DNA of 64,000 nt from Beduinella massiliensis (GTDB taxonomy: Bacteria; Bacillota; Clostridia; Christensenellales; Aristaeellaceae): contig NZ_LT963430.1 of assembly GCF_900199405.1 (NCBI RefSeq), forward strand, positions 62,001-126,000. Direction: 5' to 3'. The translations under genes and the position numbers were made by a program. The notes under the pieces are model-generated. The model saw nothing but the letters and a program-made list of their open reading frames with translations. It did no database searches and was not told where the DNA came from. This document shows, in pieces, positions 16,370 to 25,489 of the stretch. The stretch's first letter is position 1. Each line of letters starts with the position of its first letter.

Positions 16370-17950
16370 TTACTTCTGATAATAACGATCCAACTGATCC
16401 TGATAGATCTGCGTCAGCTCGTCTCCGCCCATGGCCTTGACCGTTTGAATGAAGGTATCGAATTCCGTCAGCGGCACCTGCCCCATGACGAATTTTTGAA
16501 TCATCTCGTTTTCATAGGTTTCGATGTCCGCATTCAGAGACGCGATACGGTCCAGTTCGTCCTCTAGGCCCATCACCTGCGGGAAAGGCTGGATCATATA
16601 TTTCTGCAAGATTTCCCCCTCTTCGGCGGCGGACTTGGAGACGATCATCTTATAAAATTCGACCGTGCGGTTTGTAAACTGCGCCGGGAACGCGCCGACG
16701 GAGCGCAGCGCGGTGGCGATGCTCAGGCCGTCGGGATTGTTTGCGATGTTGTCCATCCAGACCTTGTTTCCGTCAGCGTCCAGCGTGTAGGTCAGCCCCT
16801 CCAGACCGTACAGCAGCGTATCGCGTCCCTCGTCGGAGCCGTAGATGTAGTCGAGCCACTTGATGGCCTTGATCGGGTCCTTGCAATCACGCGTGATGCC
16901 GTAGCAGAAGCCTGTGAGCGCGCGGCTGATGATGCGGATGCTGCCGTCCGGATTGGCCGGAGAGAGCATGAGATGGTACTCCGCCTTTGCGCTGTTGGGA
17001 TTGCCCGCCTTGGCCGCGGTGCCCGCCCAGAGATCCGTCTTCGTGGCGTAATGCGCGCTCGCCCCCACGATGTCCTTTGCGCACATTGCGTCCAGCTTCG
17101 CTTCGTCTCCGGTGGAGTACTGCGGGTCGAGCAATCCTTCGCTGTAGAGCTTGTTGAGGAAGGAGAGGAAGTCCTTGAAGCCGGGCTGCTCGTATTGGTT
17201 GACGGCCACCCCATCCACGTCGATGTACTTGGTGACGGGCGCCGCCAGGTTGAATGCGGTGGCGAGATAGCCGTATTCCTCCAGGCCGTTGCCGGTGCTG
17301 AACGCGGTCATCGGGATCTCGTCGGCCAGGCCGTTGCCGTTGGGATCGCCCTCTTTAAAGGCCTTGAGCACATGATACCAGTCGTCCGCCGTCACCGGCT
17401 GTTCGAGCCCCAGGGTGTCCAGCCAGTCGGTGCGCAGGAGCAGCCCCTTGACCTCTACCTTGTTGCCGCCGTCGTAGTTCTGGGCGATATGGTAGATGTG
17501 GCCGTCCGGGGCGGTGTAGATGCGCCCCAGTTCCGGCATGTCCTCCCAGATCAGCTTGGCGAGGTTGGGCGCGTATTCGCGGATGAGATCGTCCAGCGGG
17601 AGGAGGATTCCCTGCTGGGCATACTTGTACACTTCCTTTAGCCCGCCCGGCACCTGCACGATGTCCGGCAGGTCCTGCCCGGCCGCCAGGCGCACGCGCA
17701 TGATCTCGTCGTATTGGCTGGGCACCGTCACATCCCAGTCGATCTGGATGCCCGTACGTTTTTCCACCCACTCCAGCACGGGCAGGGGATCCGCATAGCT
17801 GGCGGCCGCGTAGTAGTTGTCGTAAACCGCCACCGTCAGCTTATCCGTATCGTAGTCGCCGATCGGCAGCTCGATGGGTTCGTTGGCCGCGAGCGATAAG
17901 GAAGGCAGGAAGAGCAGCAGCGCGAGGAACAGACACAATTCCTTTTTCAT
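16370..17950 (-). CDS. Extracellular sugar-binding protein of the LplA type
   Basis: This is the solute-binding component of the LplBC-type transporter. The signal peptide is about 22 residues and ends SLSLAAN with no lipobox cysteine, so membrane anchoring is not evident. The mature part has the family pattern: TGIQIDWDVTVPSQYDEIMRV, then DLPDIVQV, and later calcium-like DPNGNGLADEIP. At 526 residues it has the large size typical of LplA proteins that bind oligosaccharides. The ATG at 17950 follows AAGGAGAG; a 23-codon upstream extension was rejected. It heads the transporter operon and has its own promoter next to the AraC regulator. Confidence 0.88.
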   Translation of the reverse strand: MKKELCLFLALLLFLPSLSLAANEPIELPIGDYDTDKLTVAVYDNYYAAASYADPLPVLEWVEKRTGIQIDWDVTVPSQYDEIMRVRLAAGQDLPDIVQVPGGLKEVYKYAQQGILLPLDDLIREYAPNLAKLIWEDMPELGRIYTAPDGHIYHIAQNYDGGNKVEVKGLLLRTDWLDTLGLEQPVTADDWYHVLKAFKEGDPNGNGLADEIPMTAFSTGNGLEEYGYLATAFNLAAPVTKYIDVDGVAVNQYEQPGFKDFLSFLNKLYSEGLLDPQYSTGDEAKLDAMCAKDIVGASAHYATKTDLWAGTAAKAGNPNSAKAEYHLMLSPANPDGSIRIISRALTGFCYGITRDCKDPIKAIKWLDYIYGSDEGRDTLLYGLEGLTYTLDADGNKVWMDNIANNPDGLSIATALRSVGAFPAQFTNRTVEFYKMIVSKSAAEEGEILQKYMIQPFPQVMGLEDELDRIASLNADIETYENEMIQKFVMGQVPLTEFDTFIQTVKAMGGDELTQIYQDQLDRYYQK

Positions 17951-18030
17951 GTGGATCTCTCCTTTTTCGTGGTTGGGGTCCGGTTTCCACTTCATGCGGA
18001 ACTGCGCGCCGTTCCACATGCTCTGCGCTT

Positions 18031-18058
18031 ATTATAGGATGAAGAACACACATGTAAA
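18031..18058 (-). promoter_or_regulatory. Promoter of the LplABC-type operon
   Basis: The minus strand reads TTTACA, a 16-base spacer and a perfect TATAAT at 18031-18036. The -35 overlaps an ACATGTAAATGT-like inverted repeat (about 18051-18062) that may bind the neighbouring AraC regulator. Confidence 0.6.
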
Positions 18059-18140
18059 TGTATTTGTTATTGCAATGCGCACAAAAATCGACCTTTTAAA
18101 CGCACGGCAGAGCGTCCAAAAATTGCGCGAAGTCGTTTTC

Positions 18141-20324
18141 TTATGGTTTTTCCCCGATTTCCGACTGCTGCGCATGGCTCGGCGCCATGCCCTCGTACTT
18201 TTTAAATACCCGGCGGAACGTCGCGTCGTTGCCGAAGCCGGAGGCGACGGCGACCTCCCTGATGCTCAGGTGCGTCTCGTTTAACATCCGTTTAGCCAGC
18301 AGGATGCGCTTCTTGTTGACGTAATCGAGATATCCCATGTGGAACTGTTCCTTAAAGTAACGACTCAGGTAGGTAGGCGTGACGCCAAGACGGCCCGCGA
18401 GGACGCTGAGGCTGAGCTGTTCGTCCGTGATGTGCTCGTCGATCAGGGAAAGCATCTCCTCCGCGAAAGCGCTCTTCGTCTGCTCGATGCGCTCCCGATG
18501 GTACGCGGCCGCCTGCTTTAGGAGTTCGCGCGTCCCGGCCACGCGGGCCTCGATGGCAGCCTGAGGCGGAAGTCCCTTGAGCCTGCGAGAAAGATAGCCC
18601 TTGCCGTCGTCCGTCTTGATCGCTGTCCATTCCACGGCGACGAGCAGTTTGCCCCGCGTGTCGGCACGACGGTTCATCTGGAGCAGCTCGTCAAGCAGCG
18701 AGAGCGTCTTTTCCGCATTTCCTTCACGGAGCGCGGAGAGCAGCGCCTTTTCGAGCTCCGGCGGATAGTACAGCGTCCCGGGCTGCCGGTTTTCCTGATA
18801 GAAGCAGATAGAGGACTCCAGCGGACGCAGAAGCATAGCTTCCCGCGCTTCCCGCATCGCCTCCGCGAGCATGTCCGCGCCCTCGCAAACCCGGGAAAAG
18901 CACGCGCAGGCGCACAGGGATCCAAGTGCATGGTAGACGAACCCGTCCAGCGATTCCCCCTGCCAATTCAGAACCACGACGAATTGATCCCGCTGCCTGA
19001 GCGGGTAAAACTTGATCGCGCGCCCTTCCTGCAGCGCGGAAAGGCGGTCGGGCACCTTGGCGGGATCGGAGACGTTCACCAATACGGCGACGGCAAACCG
19101 GTCGTAAGGCATGGGCAGGTCCAGCAGCTCCAGCGCCATCCCCTTAGACAGAGAGCCAAACGACGTGTCCCCCTCCAGAAGGTGCGAAAGCGCTGCGTAT
19201 TGCAGCATGTCCCGGCTTTCCGCCATTCTGCTTTGCAGGTTCTCCTGCTCGCGCAGGATGTCCAGCAGTTTCTTTTCCACGCCTTCCATGTCCTGGCGGG
19301 TGGGTGCGCCGCGGGTAAAGCGCGCGCCAAGCGTGGCGAGCAGACGCTCCATGGGACGGTAGTTGATCGCAGCGAGTTCCCAGGAGAGTGCCAGTCCGAT
19401 AGCGGTCATCGCAAGCAGGATCAGACCCATGGCAAACATCAGGCCGTGTACTTCGCCGTAAAGCGCGTCGCGCGGCAGCAGGGCGCACAGCGTGAACCCG
19501 GAGGGAGCGCTGCGAAGCCGGAGCAGTTCGTACGGCGCACCCGCAAGCGGGAAGACCTTGCCGTCCTCAGAACATTCCAGGCAGGCGGAGAGCAGCTCAT
19601 CCCGCCGCAGGTTGCCTTCGAGTGCCTGAATAAGTGTCCCATCCGGCGCGAGGAGAGCCGCCGAAGTGCCGGGAAAGAGCGCCAAATCCTCCAAATACCC
19701 TTTCAGCGTGTCGGCACCGGCAAAGAAGATCACCGTCATCAGCGGTTCGCCCTGCGTTCCGTTTTCACCCGGCTGCACCCAGACGACGCCTTGCTTCGCG
19801 TAGCCAAAGTTAAGGACCTTTTTTCCATACAGCGTGCCGCCCGCGCGAAAGAGCTCCTTCCACTGCGCAGAGGTGACGTCCTGTACGTGAAACTCGTCCT
19901 GAAGGAACCAATCGAGATTCCAGAGTCCTAAGGAAGAGATGACCAGGTTCTTTTTCGGGAAGCAGACGGCGATTTCATCAAAGATCGGACTGCCCGCGCA
20001 GTGAAAGACGAGCTGGGTCTTGTATTCGTGCAGGTCATCCACGTTTACCCGGCTGTAGTCCACCGTCTCACCCTGCATGTACGTCAGCTTTCGCAGCAGC
20101 AGCGTCTTGTTAAAGAGGGTTACGATGTTCTTCCGGTTCTCAATGTCCCGTTCCAGCCGTTCAGCGGTGTTCTGCATGGCCGCCTGATAGGTCGATTTCG
20201 CATTTTTGACAATATTTATGCGCGCCCAGTGATAGCCCAACAGGCAAAACAGAAAGGTGGGTATCAAAAAGAGTGCCATCAAGGTCGCGAACATCTGGAA
20301 TCGTACCGTCACCTTTTTCCTCAT
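18141..20324 (-). CDS. Membrane-bound AraC-family regulator with extracellular sensor
   Basis: This is a one-component sugar sensor-regulator. The N-terminus has a first membrane helix (about 9-33) and an extracellular sensing region of about 230 residues. A second helix (around 275-300) is followed by a cytoplasmic linker. The C-terminal AraC double helix-turn-helix spans about the last 100 residues (LSVLAGRLGVTPTYLSRYFKEQF and IREVAVASGFGNDATFRRVFKKY). This design is typical of Paenibacillus/Clostridia regulators beside LplABC transporters. The ATG at 20324 has GGAGG at 6 bases; an upstream ATG 24 codons earlier lacks one. At 727 residues it fits the class. It presumably activates the transporter operon downstream. 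Confidence 0.9.
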   Translation of the reverse strand: MRKKVTVRFQMFATLMALFLIPTFLFCLLGYHWARINIVKNAKSTYQAAMQNTAERLERDIENRKNIVTLFNKTLLLRKLTYMQGETVDYSRVNVDDLHEYKTQLVFHCAGSPIFDEIAVCFPKKNLVISSLGLWNLDWFLQDEFHVQDVTSAQWKELFRAGGTLYGKKVLNFGYAKQGVVWVQPGENGTQGEPLMTVIFFAGADTLKGYLEDLALFPGTSAALLAPDGTLIQALEGNLRRDELLSACLECSEDGKVFPLAGAPYELLRLRSAPSGFTLCALLPRDALYGEVHGLMFAMGLILLAMTAIGLALSWELAAINYRPMERLLATLGARFTRGAPTRQDMEGVEKKLLDILREQENLQSRMAESRDMLQYAALSHLLEGDTSFGSLSKGMALELLDLPMPYDRFAVAVLVNVSDPAKVPDRLSALQEGRAIKFYPLRQRDQFVVVLNWQGESLDGFVYHALGSLCACACFSRVCEGADMLAEAMREAREAMLLRPLESSICFYQENRQPGTLYYPPELEKALLSALREGNAEKTLSLLDELLQMNRRADTRGKLLVAVEWTAIKTDDGKGYLSRRLKGLPPQAAIEARVAGTRELLKQAAAYHRERIEQTKSAFAEEMLSLIDEHITDEQLSLSVLAGRLGVTPTYLSRYFKEQFHMGYLDYVNKKRILLAKRMLNETHLSIREVAVASGFGNDATFRRVFKKYEGMAPSHAQQSEIGEKP

Positions 20325-20363
20325 GTCTTGCCTCCATCCAAACTTTTTTCGCATTTCATCTAA

Positions 20364-20392
20364 ATCATAGAGGCTTGTTTTGCACAAGTCAA
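20364..20392 (-). promoter_or_regulatory. Promoter of the AraC sensor-regulator gene
   Basis: TTGACT, a 17-base spacer and TATGAT on the minus strand, 40 bases before the chosen start codon. Confidence 0.75.
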
Positions 20393-20485
20393 GCAAAAAA
20401 TAGGGAAAAAGACCCCTGAGGCAGACAGAGCTTGTCTATTGACAACATAGAGAGAATCAGATCATGTGCAAGGACGGCCCGAAAC

Positions 20486-20525
20486 AAAAAAGACCCTTCG
20501 CACACCTGCGTGGCGAAAGGTCTTT
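20486..20525 (-). terminator. Terminator of the addA - PHP - small membrane protein unit
   Basis: On the minus strand AAAGACCTTTCGC pairs with GCGAAGGGTCTTT (one bulged or mismatched base) and runs into a T-tract. Confidence 0.82.
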
Positions 20526-20544
20526 GAAGAAAGCTAAGTAGGGA

Positions 20545-20844
20545 TCACCTGTCGCGGCCGCTTTCCTTGCCCGGAAATTCCACGATCTTCCCCCTGTCCC
20601 GCCGGGATACCCTGCGCACCGCGTGCGCGTTTTTTAGCGTCTTGATCGCCGCACGGATGCGCAGGCGGTTGACCGCGCTCAAGAACAGCAGCAGCAGCGT
20701 GATGCATACGAGCCATCCGAGACGCGGATAGCCGCGCACGGCTGCGACGCAGGTGATGATGGCGGACACCGCGCTGAGCAGGGAGAGGCACAGCATGGAG
20801 GCCTCGTTTGTATAGCGAAGACGGCGCTTGCGGCTGTTACGCAT
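20545..20844 (-). CDS. Small two-helix membrane protein
   Basis: The 99 residues begin with a basic segment (RNSRKRRLRY), followed by two hydrophobic helices (about 17-36 and 43-59) and a strongly basic tail (AVRRVSRRDRGK). I do not recognise a family. GGAGGAG precedes the ATG and the start lies 3 bases after the PHP gene stop, so it is translationally coupled. A terminator follows at once. A hairpin topology with both basic ends in the cytoplasm is the simplest reading. Confidence 0.65.
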   Translation of the reverse strand: MRNSRKRRLRYTNEASMLCLSLLSAVSAIITCVAAVRGYPRLGWLVCITLLLLFLSAVNRLRIRAAIKTLKNAHAVRRVSRRDRGKIVEFPGKESGRDR

Positions 20845-20847
20845 CGA

Positions 20848-21651
20848 TCACTCCTCCAGTTTATAGGGGGTCGGTTTGCGGTTTTTGAAGGTGACGCCCC
20901 ACTTCAGCCCGGCGGAGACGGCAATACGGCGGGCGTCGTCGAAGCGATAGGCCAAATATTCCGGCGCGTGCGCGTCCGAACCGAGCGTCACGAACTCCCC
21001 GCCCAGTTCTGCGAAGCGGCGCAGGATGTCCCAGCCTGGGATGGGGGAGTCGGTCTGCTTGAGCCCGGAGGTGTTGATCTCCAGCGCCTTGCCGTTTTGC
21101 GCCAGGAAGCGCAGCAGCATGTCGATGTGATCCGGCGCATGCCGCCAGCGCAGGGCGCGGACGGCAGGCGGATAGGGTGCGAACTTGCCGCAGTAGCCCA
21201 GGTGCGCGACCGCGTCGTAATCGCGAAAGTGCAGCACGCTCTCCAGCTTTACCTCCACATAGCGGCGATAGGCCTCCTCCTGCGTGCGTCCCTCGAAGAA
21301 GGCGCTGTCGTAGGGATCCAGCCCGTCCACGAGGTGGAGGGAGAGGAGCCGGAAGTCGAGCGGCAGGGGATCGATCATGCGAAGAATGTCCTCGCGCAGG
21401 GCGGCGTTGTCGCCGATCTCCAGGCCCGTGCGGATGACGAGGCCGGGGTATTCTTCCCGGCAGCGCGCAATGTCCGCAAGCCAGGCGTCGAAGACGGGCG
21501 GCTGATCGCAGATGGGGTGGCCGGGATCGATATGGTCGGTCACGCAAAACTCGCGTACATCCTTCGCGAGTGCCGCGTCGCAGATGAGTTCGAGCTCCGC
21601 CGTGCTGTCCGGCGAGTGCTCGCTGTGTACATGGTAGTCTGCCCAAGACAT
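20848..21651 (-). CDS. PHP-domain phosphoesterase, histidinol-phosphatase (HisJ/HisK) type
   Basis: This is a predicted metal-dependent phosphatase, in the family that converts histidinol phosphate to histidinol. PHP metal motifs appear in order: DYHVHSEHSPD near residues 4-14, TDHID, the Glu in GLEIGD, the LSLH region, DAVAHLGY, EINTSG and LGSDAH near the end. The length of 267 is typical of HisJ. GAGGAGG lies 7 bases before ATG. It sits 90 bases downstream of addA in the same direction. No other his gene is present, so the true substrate may differ. Confidence 0.85.
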   Translation of the reverse strand: MSWADYHVHSEHSPDSTAELELICDAALAKDVREFCVTDHIDPGHPICDQPPVFDAWLADIARCREEYPGLVIRTGLEIGDNAALREDILRMIDPLPLDFRLLSLHLVDGLDPYDSAFFEGRTQEEAYRRYVEVKLESVLHFRDYDAVAHLGYCGKFAPYPPAVRALRWRHAPDHIDMLLRFLAQNGKALEINTSGLKQTDSPIPGWDILRRFAELGGEFVTLGSDAHAPEYLAYRFDDARRIAVSAGLKWGVTFKNRKPTPYKLEE

Positions 21652-21740
21652 CGAGCGTTCCTCCTCCGTCGTGGTTCATTCATGGGGATCTCCTTCATCA
21701 ATTCGACGTTCGAGGGGCAAATCCTCCGCCATGCGGGCGC

Positions 21741-24700
21741 TTAACAGACATACGCCTTTCCTTTTTGCGTCAGATAGAGCACGCGCTCTTTCACCGGGAT
21801 GCCGGTGATCTCCGCGAGCGCCTGCGCGTACAGCGTGATCTGCGGGCGGTAGCGCGATAGCACCTGTGCCGCGTCCTCTGCGCTGTCCGTCTTATAATCC
21901 AGCAGAACCCATTCTCCTTTTTCGATAAAGCAGCAGTCGATGACGCCCTGCACGAGCGAGACGCGCCCTTTGTCGTCCGCCCTGCGCCAGTTGAAGGGCC
22001 ATTCGCGTTCCACGCGGGGAGACAGGAGCATCCGCTGCCCAATGGAACTAGAAAAAAATGTAAAAATATCGCTTTCGCGCAGAACTTTGCGCTCTTCAGG
22101 CGTGAAGACGCCGTCCGAGCAAAGCGCATCCAGCGTGCGCCTGATCTCAGTCAGGGCATTTGATCCCGCTGCGCGCAGGCGCGGAAGGTCCATGGCGCGC
22201 AGGGCGGCATGGAAGAGCGTTCCGCGCTGAGCGCCGCTGAACGCGCGCTGCTCCATGTACAGCGGCCGTCTGACGATTTCAGGCAGCTCCTCTTTTACGT
22301 GCGGCGCACGCACGAGCGCGGAAACGCTCGTCTTTGCGGGCGGCGCCGCCGCATTCTCCACATCCGGCCGCCAGCGAAGCGCCCGAGCGACCGGTCCGGG
22401 GGGGACGTCCGCCTCTTCCAGCTTAAACAGGGACTCGCGAAGCTTTATAGCGCTGTCGCCCGCATTCTCCAAAGAAGGCGGCGCGCGGTGGATGGAAAGC
22501 TGCCAGACGGCGTCGCTCGTCTCAAGCGTCTGCGAGGCCCGCAGCTCCGCTCCGGCATGAACCAGGGGAGGCATCAGCATGTCCAGCGGCGTGGCGATGG
22601 CGCGCACGGAGAGCGCATCCATCGGCTGAGCCCATTTTGCAAAGCGCTTTTGCGCGTTCTTTGCCCGGCCCACGAGGATCAGACGGTCGCGGGCGCGCGT
22701 CATGGCGACGTACAGGATGCGCGTCTCTTCTGCCAACGATTCCCGCTGCATCCGCAGGCGAATCGCCGCCTGCATGAGGGTGGGGCGCACGACGCGAAGC
22801 TCCGGGTCGATGCACTTGACGCCGATACCCAGCTCCGGGTGGAGCAGCATGCGCTCGTTCAGGCTCCGGGCGTTGAAGCGCTTGCCGAGGCCGAGCGCGA
22901 TGACGATGGGGTACTCCAGCCCCTTGCTCTTGTGCATGGACAGGATACGCACCACGTCTTCGCCTTCGCCGAGCGTCTTGGCGGTGCGGCTGTCCTCGCT
23001 GCGCCGCAGGTGCTCCGCAAGGCGCAGGAAGCCGTACAGCCCGCCGCCCTGAGTGGATTCGTATTCCTCCGCTCGCAGCACGAGAAGACGCAGGTTGGCC
23101 CGCCGTCCGGCCCCTCCGGGCAGCGCGCCGGCCCGCGCGTACAGGCCGGTTTCGTCCATGAGGCCCAGCATCAGGCGCGAAAGCGGCTGATAGCGCGCGA
23201 GCATACGCCACCTTGAAAGCGACGCATAGAACACAAGAAGCCGCCTGCCGAGGGCGTTTTCCTGCTTAGCATAGGCGCGGGCAGCGTCGGAGTAGCTTCC
23301 CTCCGGCTGCGCGATGCGAACCTCGGCCAGCTCCTCGTCCGTCAGCCGCACCGCAGGCCCGCGCAGGACAGCCAGCAGCGGTTCGTCCTGCGCGGCGTTG
23401 TCGATGACGCGCAGGAGGTCGAGCATCATGCGCACCTCCGGCATGTCGAAATAGCCTTCGCCCGCATCGCAGAACGCCGGGATACCCTGTGAAAGCAGCA
23501 GGCGCGCGACCTTTGGGGCGCTCTGCCGGGTGGAGCGCAGGAGGATGGCGAAGTCGCGGTAGGTGACAGGTCGGAAGGCGCTCTGCTTTTCATCCCACAG
23601 CGGCGTACCCAGCAGGGACCTGATGCGCGCGCAGGCGAGCGAGGCCTCCTGCTCGACGCCTTCGATCGGCGCGTCCTCGTCCGGCGCTTCGTCTTCGGGC
23701 TCGTCCGTTTCCGCGGCGTCCTCTTCCGTGATGAGGTGAAGCTCGACCGGCGGGTCGCTGTCGGGGTGGGTCAGGCCGGGGTAAAGGCGGGCTTTTTCGT
23801 CGTACTCGATCTCGGTGACGTTCGAGCGCATGCAATAGGAAAAGACCGCGTTGATCGCTTCGAGGATGTTTTTGCGCGAGCGGAAGTTGCGGTTGAGGTC
23901 AATTCGCCGCTCTGGCGCGCCTTCCTCGTCCGAAAAACGCGCGTACTTTTGCAGAAACAGCCCCGGATCGGCCTGGCGGAAGCGATAGATGCTCTGCTTC
24001 ACGTCGCCGACAAAGAAAAGGTTGTCCGCGCGCGCGATGCGCGCGAGCAGTGCCTCTTGTATAGAACTGGAATCCTGGTATTCATCCACGAAGATGGCGT
24101 CGTAATGCGCGCGCAGAGACTGCGATACCGCGTCATCGGAGAGCGCGAGCAGCGCCTTATGCTCCAGATCGTGAAAGTCCAGTAAATTTCGTTCAGCCTT
24201 CGCCGCTGTGAAGAGCGCATGATAGGTCTTTACCAGCGTGCGCAGGCCGCACAGCGCGGGCGCCATGCAGGCCATGTCCTGCGCCGCCTCCTCTGGCGAG
24301 GATTCGAGCAGCTTGGAAAGCTTCTTTTGCAATATCTCCTTGAGCGCGTCCCGCGCCTCGCGGAAGGCGCAGAGGGCGTCGTCATCCAGCGCCTTCGCGG
24401 CCTTGCCGACGGGCAGACGCGCGAAGGAGAGGGAGGGATAGGCCCGTTGCAGGGGGCCGTAGCCCTTTTCGCTGTGCGCTTGAAGCTGCCCGACGATTTG
24501 CGCGTCCTGTTCCGCGACGGCCTCGTGCGCGGGAGAACCTATCGCTGCCTTGCGTTCTGCATTCAAAAGTCGTTCGCACTGTGCGAGCTGGGCGCGCGCC
24601 TCTTCCAGCAGCGCGGCGGCGGCGGGCGAGCGCTCCACCTCCTCAACGCTCATGCGGTTGTCCGCGATTGCCTGGTCGAGCCAGGGCCAGGGATCGCTGC

Positions 24701-25217
24701 GTGAGAGCAAAAAGTCGTACAGCGTATCCGCAGCGGCGGCGATTTCCTCGTCCGTCATACGGGCAGAGAGCGCGAGAAAGTCCTCGTCGCCGCTTTCGTA
24801 GCAGGCGTCGATGGCGTCCGCAAGCGCGGCTTCGCGCAGCGGCTGCACAGCGCTCTCGTCTCCAAGACGGAAGGAGGGATCGACGCCAGCCGCCTGGAAG
24901 TGTGCCCGGAGGACCGTCATGCAGAACTTGTGAAGCGTGCAGATGTCTGCGCGTTCCACGAGCGCCGCCTGCGCGCCAAACGCTTCGTCGCCCGCGTCTG
25001 CGGCGCTGCTGAACGCGGCGAGGATGCGCGCGCGCATTTCCGCGGCCGCGGCGTTGGTAAACGTGACGATCAGCATGCGGTCGATGGAACCGCCCTCGCG
25101 GCAGAGCGCGAGGATGCGCTCCACCAGCACGGCAGTCTTGCCGGAACCGGCGGCTGCGGCAACCAGCAGGCTGCTGCCGCGCGCGTCGATAGCGCTTTGT
25201 TGTTCCTTCGTCCACAT
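21741..25217 (-). CDS. addA: ATP-dependent helicase/nuclease AddA
   Basis: AddA is the UvrD-type helicase and nuclease subunit of the AddAB complex, which resects double-strand breaks for RecA loading. Walker A AAAAGSGKT is at residues 20-28. Helicase motifs include DEYQDSS, GDVKQSIYRFRQADP, LNRNFRS, LSMHKSKGLEYP and the motif VI stretch VAMTRARDRL. The C-terminal nuclease has the expected QGVIDC and LLDYKTDS signatures. The length of 1158 is slightly short of the usual 1200-1250. addB, normally directly upstream, is not here, so the partner must be elsewhere. The start follows GGAGGG and the promoter contains a parS site. Confidence 0.95.
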   Translation of the reverse strand: MWTKEQQSAIDARGSSLLVAAAAGSGKTAVLVERILALCREGGSIDRMLIVTFTNAAAAEMRARILAAFSSAADAGDEAFGAQAALVERADICTLHKFCMTVLRAHFQAAGVDPSFRLGDESAVQPLREAALADAIDACYESGDEDFLALSARMTDEEIAAAADTLYDFLLSRSDPWPWLDQAIADNRMSVEEVERSPAAAALLEEARAQLAQCERLLNAERKAAIGSPAHEAVAEQDAQIVGQLQAHSEKGYGPLQRAYPSLSFARLPVGKAAKALDDDALCAFREARDALKEILQKKLSKLLESSPEEAAQDMACMAPALCGLRTLVKTYHALFTAAKAERNLLDFHDLEHKALLALSDDAVSQSLRAHYDAIFVDEYQDSSSIQEALLARIARADNLFFVGDVKQSIYRFRQADPGLFLQKYARFSDEEGAPERRIDLNRNFRSRKNILEAINAVFSYCMRSNVTEIEYDEKARLYPGLTHPDSDPPVELHLITEEDAAETDEPEDEAPDEDAPIEGVEQEASLACARIRSLLGTPLWDEKQSAFRPVTYRDFAILLRSTRQSAPKVARLLLSQGIPAFCDAGEGYFDMPEVRMMLDLLRVIDNAAQDEPLLAVLRGPAVRLTDEELAEVRIAQPEGSYSDAARAYAKQENALGRRLLVFYASLSRWRMLARYQPLSRLMLGLMDETGLYARAGALPGGAGRRANLRLLVLRAEEYESTQGGGLYGFLRLAEHLRRSEDSRTAKTLGEGEDVVRILSMHKSKGLEYPIVIALGLGKRFNARSLNERMLLHPELGIGVKCIDPELRVVRPTLMQAAIRLRMQRESLAEETRILYVAMTRARDRLILVGRAKNAQKRFAKWAQPMDALSVRAIATPLDMLMPPLVHAGAELRASQTLETSDAVWQLSIHRAPPSLENAGDSAIKLRESLFKLEEADVPPGPVARALRWRPDVENAAAPPAKTSVSALVRAPHVKEELPEIVRRPLYMEQRAFSGAQRGTLFHAALRAMDLPRLRAAGSNALTEIRRTLDALCSDGVFTPEERKVLRESDIFTFFSSSIGQRMLLSPRVEREWPFNWRRADDKGRVSLVQGVIDCCFIEKGEWVLLDYKTDSAEDAAQVLSRYRPQITLYAQALAEITGIPVKERVLYLTQKGKAYVC

Positions 25218-25246
25218 GGCGATCCCTCCGTAAACCCGATGTACGT

Positions 25247-25275
25247 ATTGTATTGTTTCACGTGAAACATTGCAA
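25247..25275 (-). promoter_or_regulatory. addA promoter with a parS site filling the spacer
   Basis: The minus strand reads TTGCAA (25270-25275), exactly 17 bases, then TACAAT (25247-25252). The 17-base spacer consists of one base plus the whole 16-bp parS palindrome. ParB bound there would cover the RNA polymerase site. Confidence 0.65.
25254..25269. other. parS site 1 (ParB/Spo0J binding palindrome)
   Basis: The site is TGTTTCACGTGAAACA, a perfect 16-bp palindrome that matches the universal chromosomal parS consensus. It lies within the addA promoter spacer. Confidence 0.92.
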
Positions 25276-25288
25276 GACGGTATGCGGA

Positions 25289-25304
25289 TGTTTCACGTGA
25301 AACA
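25289..25304. other. parS site 2
   Basis: A second identical 16-bp palindrome lies 35 bases from the first (centre to centre). Confidence 0.92.
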
Positions 25305-25391
25305 ATGAATCGAGACCGCGTTTCCCGTTTGCAGAGCAGAGGCATAGTATGCTGAAAAGGGGAAATCGCAATTCGGCATCCACGACCGCAT

Positions 25392-25407
25392 TGTTTCACG
25401 TGAAACA
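25392..25407. other. parS site 3
   Basis: A third identical 16-bp palindrome lies 103 bases beyond the second. The stretch between holds no gene. Confidence 0.92.
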
Positions 25408-25443
25408 AGCGCTGGAATAGGGCGAAAAGATTTGGTTATATTA

Positions 25444-25472
25444 TTGCTTGAATTGGTGGATTGTGGTATGAT
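25444..25472 (+). promoter_or_regulatory. Promoter of glgP
   Basis: TTGCTT, a 17-base spacer and TATGAT. Transcription would start near 25479, about 200 bases before the start codon. Confidence 0.65.
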
Positions 25473-25489
25473 AGAACGTGCGTAAATTG

